Source: Actinoplanes oblitus
Lineage (GTDB): Bacteria; Actinomycetota; Actinomycetes; Mycobacteriales; Micromonosporaceae
Assembly (NCBI RefSeq): GCF_030252345.1
Contig: NZ_CP126980.1
Location: forward strand, 1,379,501-1,443,500
Direction of reading: 5' to 3'
DNA length: 64,000 nucleotides
The translations under genes and the position numbers were made by a program. Of the stretch, positions 63,770-64,000 are shown in pieces. Positions within the stretch are counted from its first letter, which is position 1. The number at the start of each line of letters is the position of its first letter. The notes under the pieces are model-generated. The model was not told where the DNA came from. It saw nothing but the letters and a program-made list of their open reading frames with translations, and did no database searches.

Positions 63770-63853
63770 CCGAACTTCCTGCGCTGGCATTACCCAGATC
63801 AGGTACGAGGGTCTGCGGCCAGGCCGCACTCTCAGCGCTGTGCGCTCCCCTGT
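63770..63853 (-). promoter_or_regulatory. TPP riboswitch (thi-box)
   Basis: On the minus strand the conserved elements appear in order: GGGGAGC at the 5' side, CTGAGAGTGCGGC, then ACCCTCGTACCTGATCTGGG and TAATGCC with AGCGCAGGAAGT at the 3' side. This is the classic thi-box. High thiamine diphosphate should shut off the ykoE-ecfA-ecfT operon, here likely by hiding the ribosome site or by early termination. Confidence 0.95.
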
Positions 63854-63969
63854 CGGATCGAAGCGCGCCCGCGACGCGCGGTTCCCGCGGTCGTGAACTA
63901 GCTTCGGTGGATGTGCTTCGATGACGCTAACACCGAGGTGGCGATCCAGCACAGCGAGGGAGTGATCAC

Positions 63970-64000
63970 ATGCAGGTCAAGGCTCGCGGCCTGACGTTCG
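63970..64000 (+). CDS. Start of a gene cut by the window edge (possible alpha/beta hydrolase)
   Basis: ATG at 63970 follows GGGAG by 5 bases and encodes MQVKARGLTF before the window ends. That opening (ARGLTF) is common in alpha/beta hydrolases. It diverges from the riboswitch operon. Only ten residues are visible, so both function and reality are weakly supported. Confidence 0.4.
   Translation, partial: MQVKARGLTF

Overview
The window is high-GC actinobacterial chromosome. Gene order and protein style (hrcA-dnaJ-rsmE-HIT-phoH-ybeY-corC-era-recO-uppS, comEC-holA-rpsT-lepA-hemW, many GTG/TTG starts, frequent 4-base start/stop overlaps) point to Micromonosporaceae, most likely an Actinoplanes-like genus; that placement is an inference. 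No rRNA, tRNA or CRISPR array was seen.

Positions 1 to about 18,180 are the right-hand part of an integrated element; its left end and any integrase lie outside the window. The plus strand carries a siphovirus tail operon: connector fragment, tail terminator, two related tail-tube proteins, a gp10-like protein, tail-assembly chaperones with a canonical -1 frameshift site, tape measure, baseplate protein, S74-type tail fibre, then small membrane proteins. Next come a minus-strand control segment (XRE/TPR regulator, small exported protein) and a plus-strand run of small genes ending at a strong terminator. The rightmost third, on the minus strand, is not typical of phage: a helix-turn-helix protein, a TraB/FtsK-like DNA translocase, a two-helix Arg-rich protein, a DUF2637/Spd-like membrane protein and a small leader gene, with a cluster of 16-bp palindromic repeats. 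This resembles the transfer module of actinomycete conjugative elements. The element ends inside comEC: the 3' part of comEC resumes at the codons of its conserved SGSN motif, so DNA-uptake channel production should depend on excision.

From 18.2 to 34.8 kb the DNA is mostly core: comEC 3' part, holA, rpsT, a phosphotransferase, a DUF4240 protein, lepA, a GlsB-type protein, a membrane PAS protein, a lysozyme-like exported protein, a crotonase, hemW, a DUF4870 protein, then hrcA-dnaJ behind a CIRCE operator.

From 34.8 to 43.4 kb accessory cassettes interrupt the conserved dnaJ-rsmE-HIT neighbourhood: TetR with an epoxide-hydrolase-like protein lacking catalytic residues, PadR with a MATE exporter, and a GH3 glycosidase. 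The gaps between them hold tandem repeats of 30, 34, 48, 55 and 63 bp.

From 43.4 to 54.1 kb the HIT-phoH-ybeY-corC-(degenerate cytidine deaminase)-era and recO-uppS-phosphatase gene strings are tightly packed, with an acyltransferase and a DUF4097 lipoprotein between them. The last 10 kb holds a HAD/thiamine-binding pair, an aldo-keto reductase, a polytopic membrane protein, an MTHFR-like protein, a VapBC pair, a decayed PHP-type gene and a TPP-riboswitch-controlled ECF transporter (ykoE-ecfA-ecfT).
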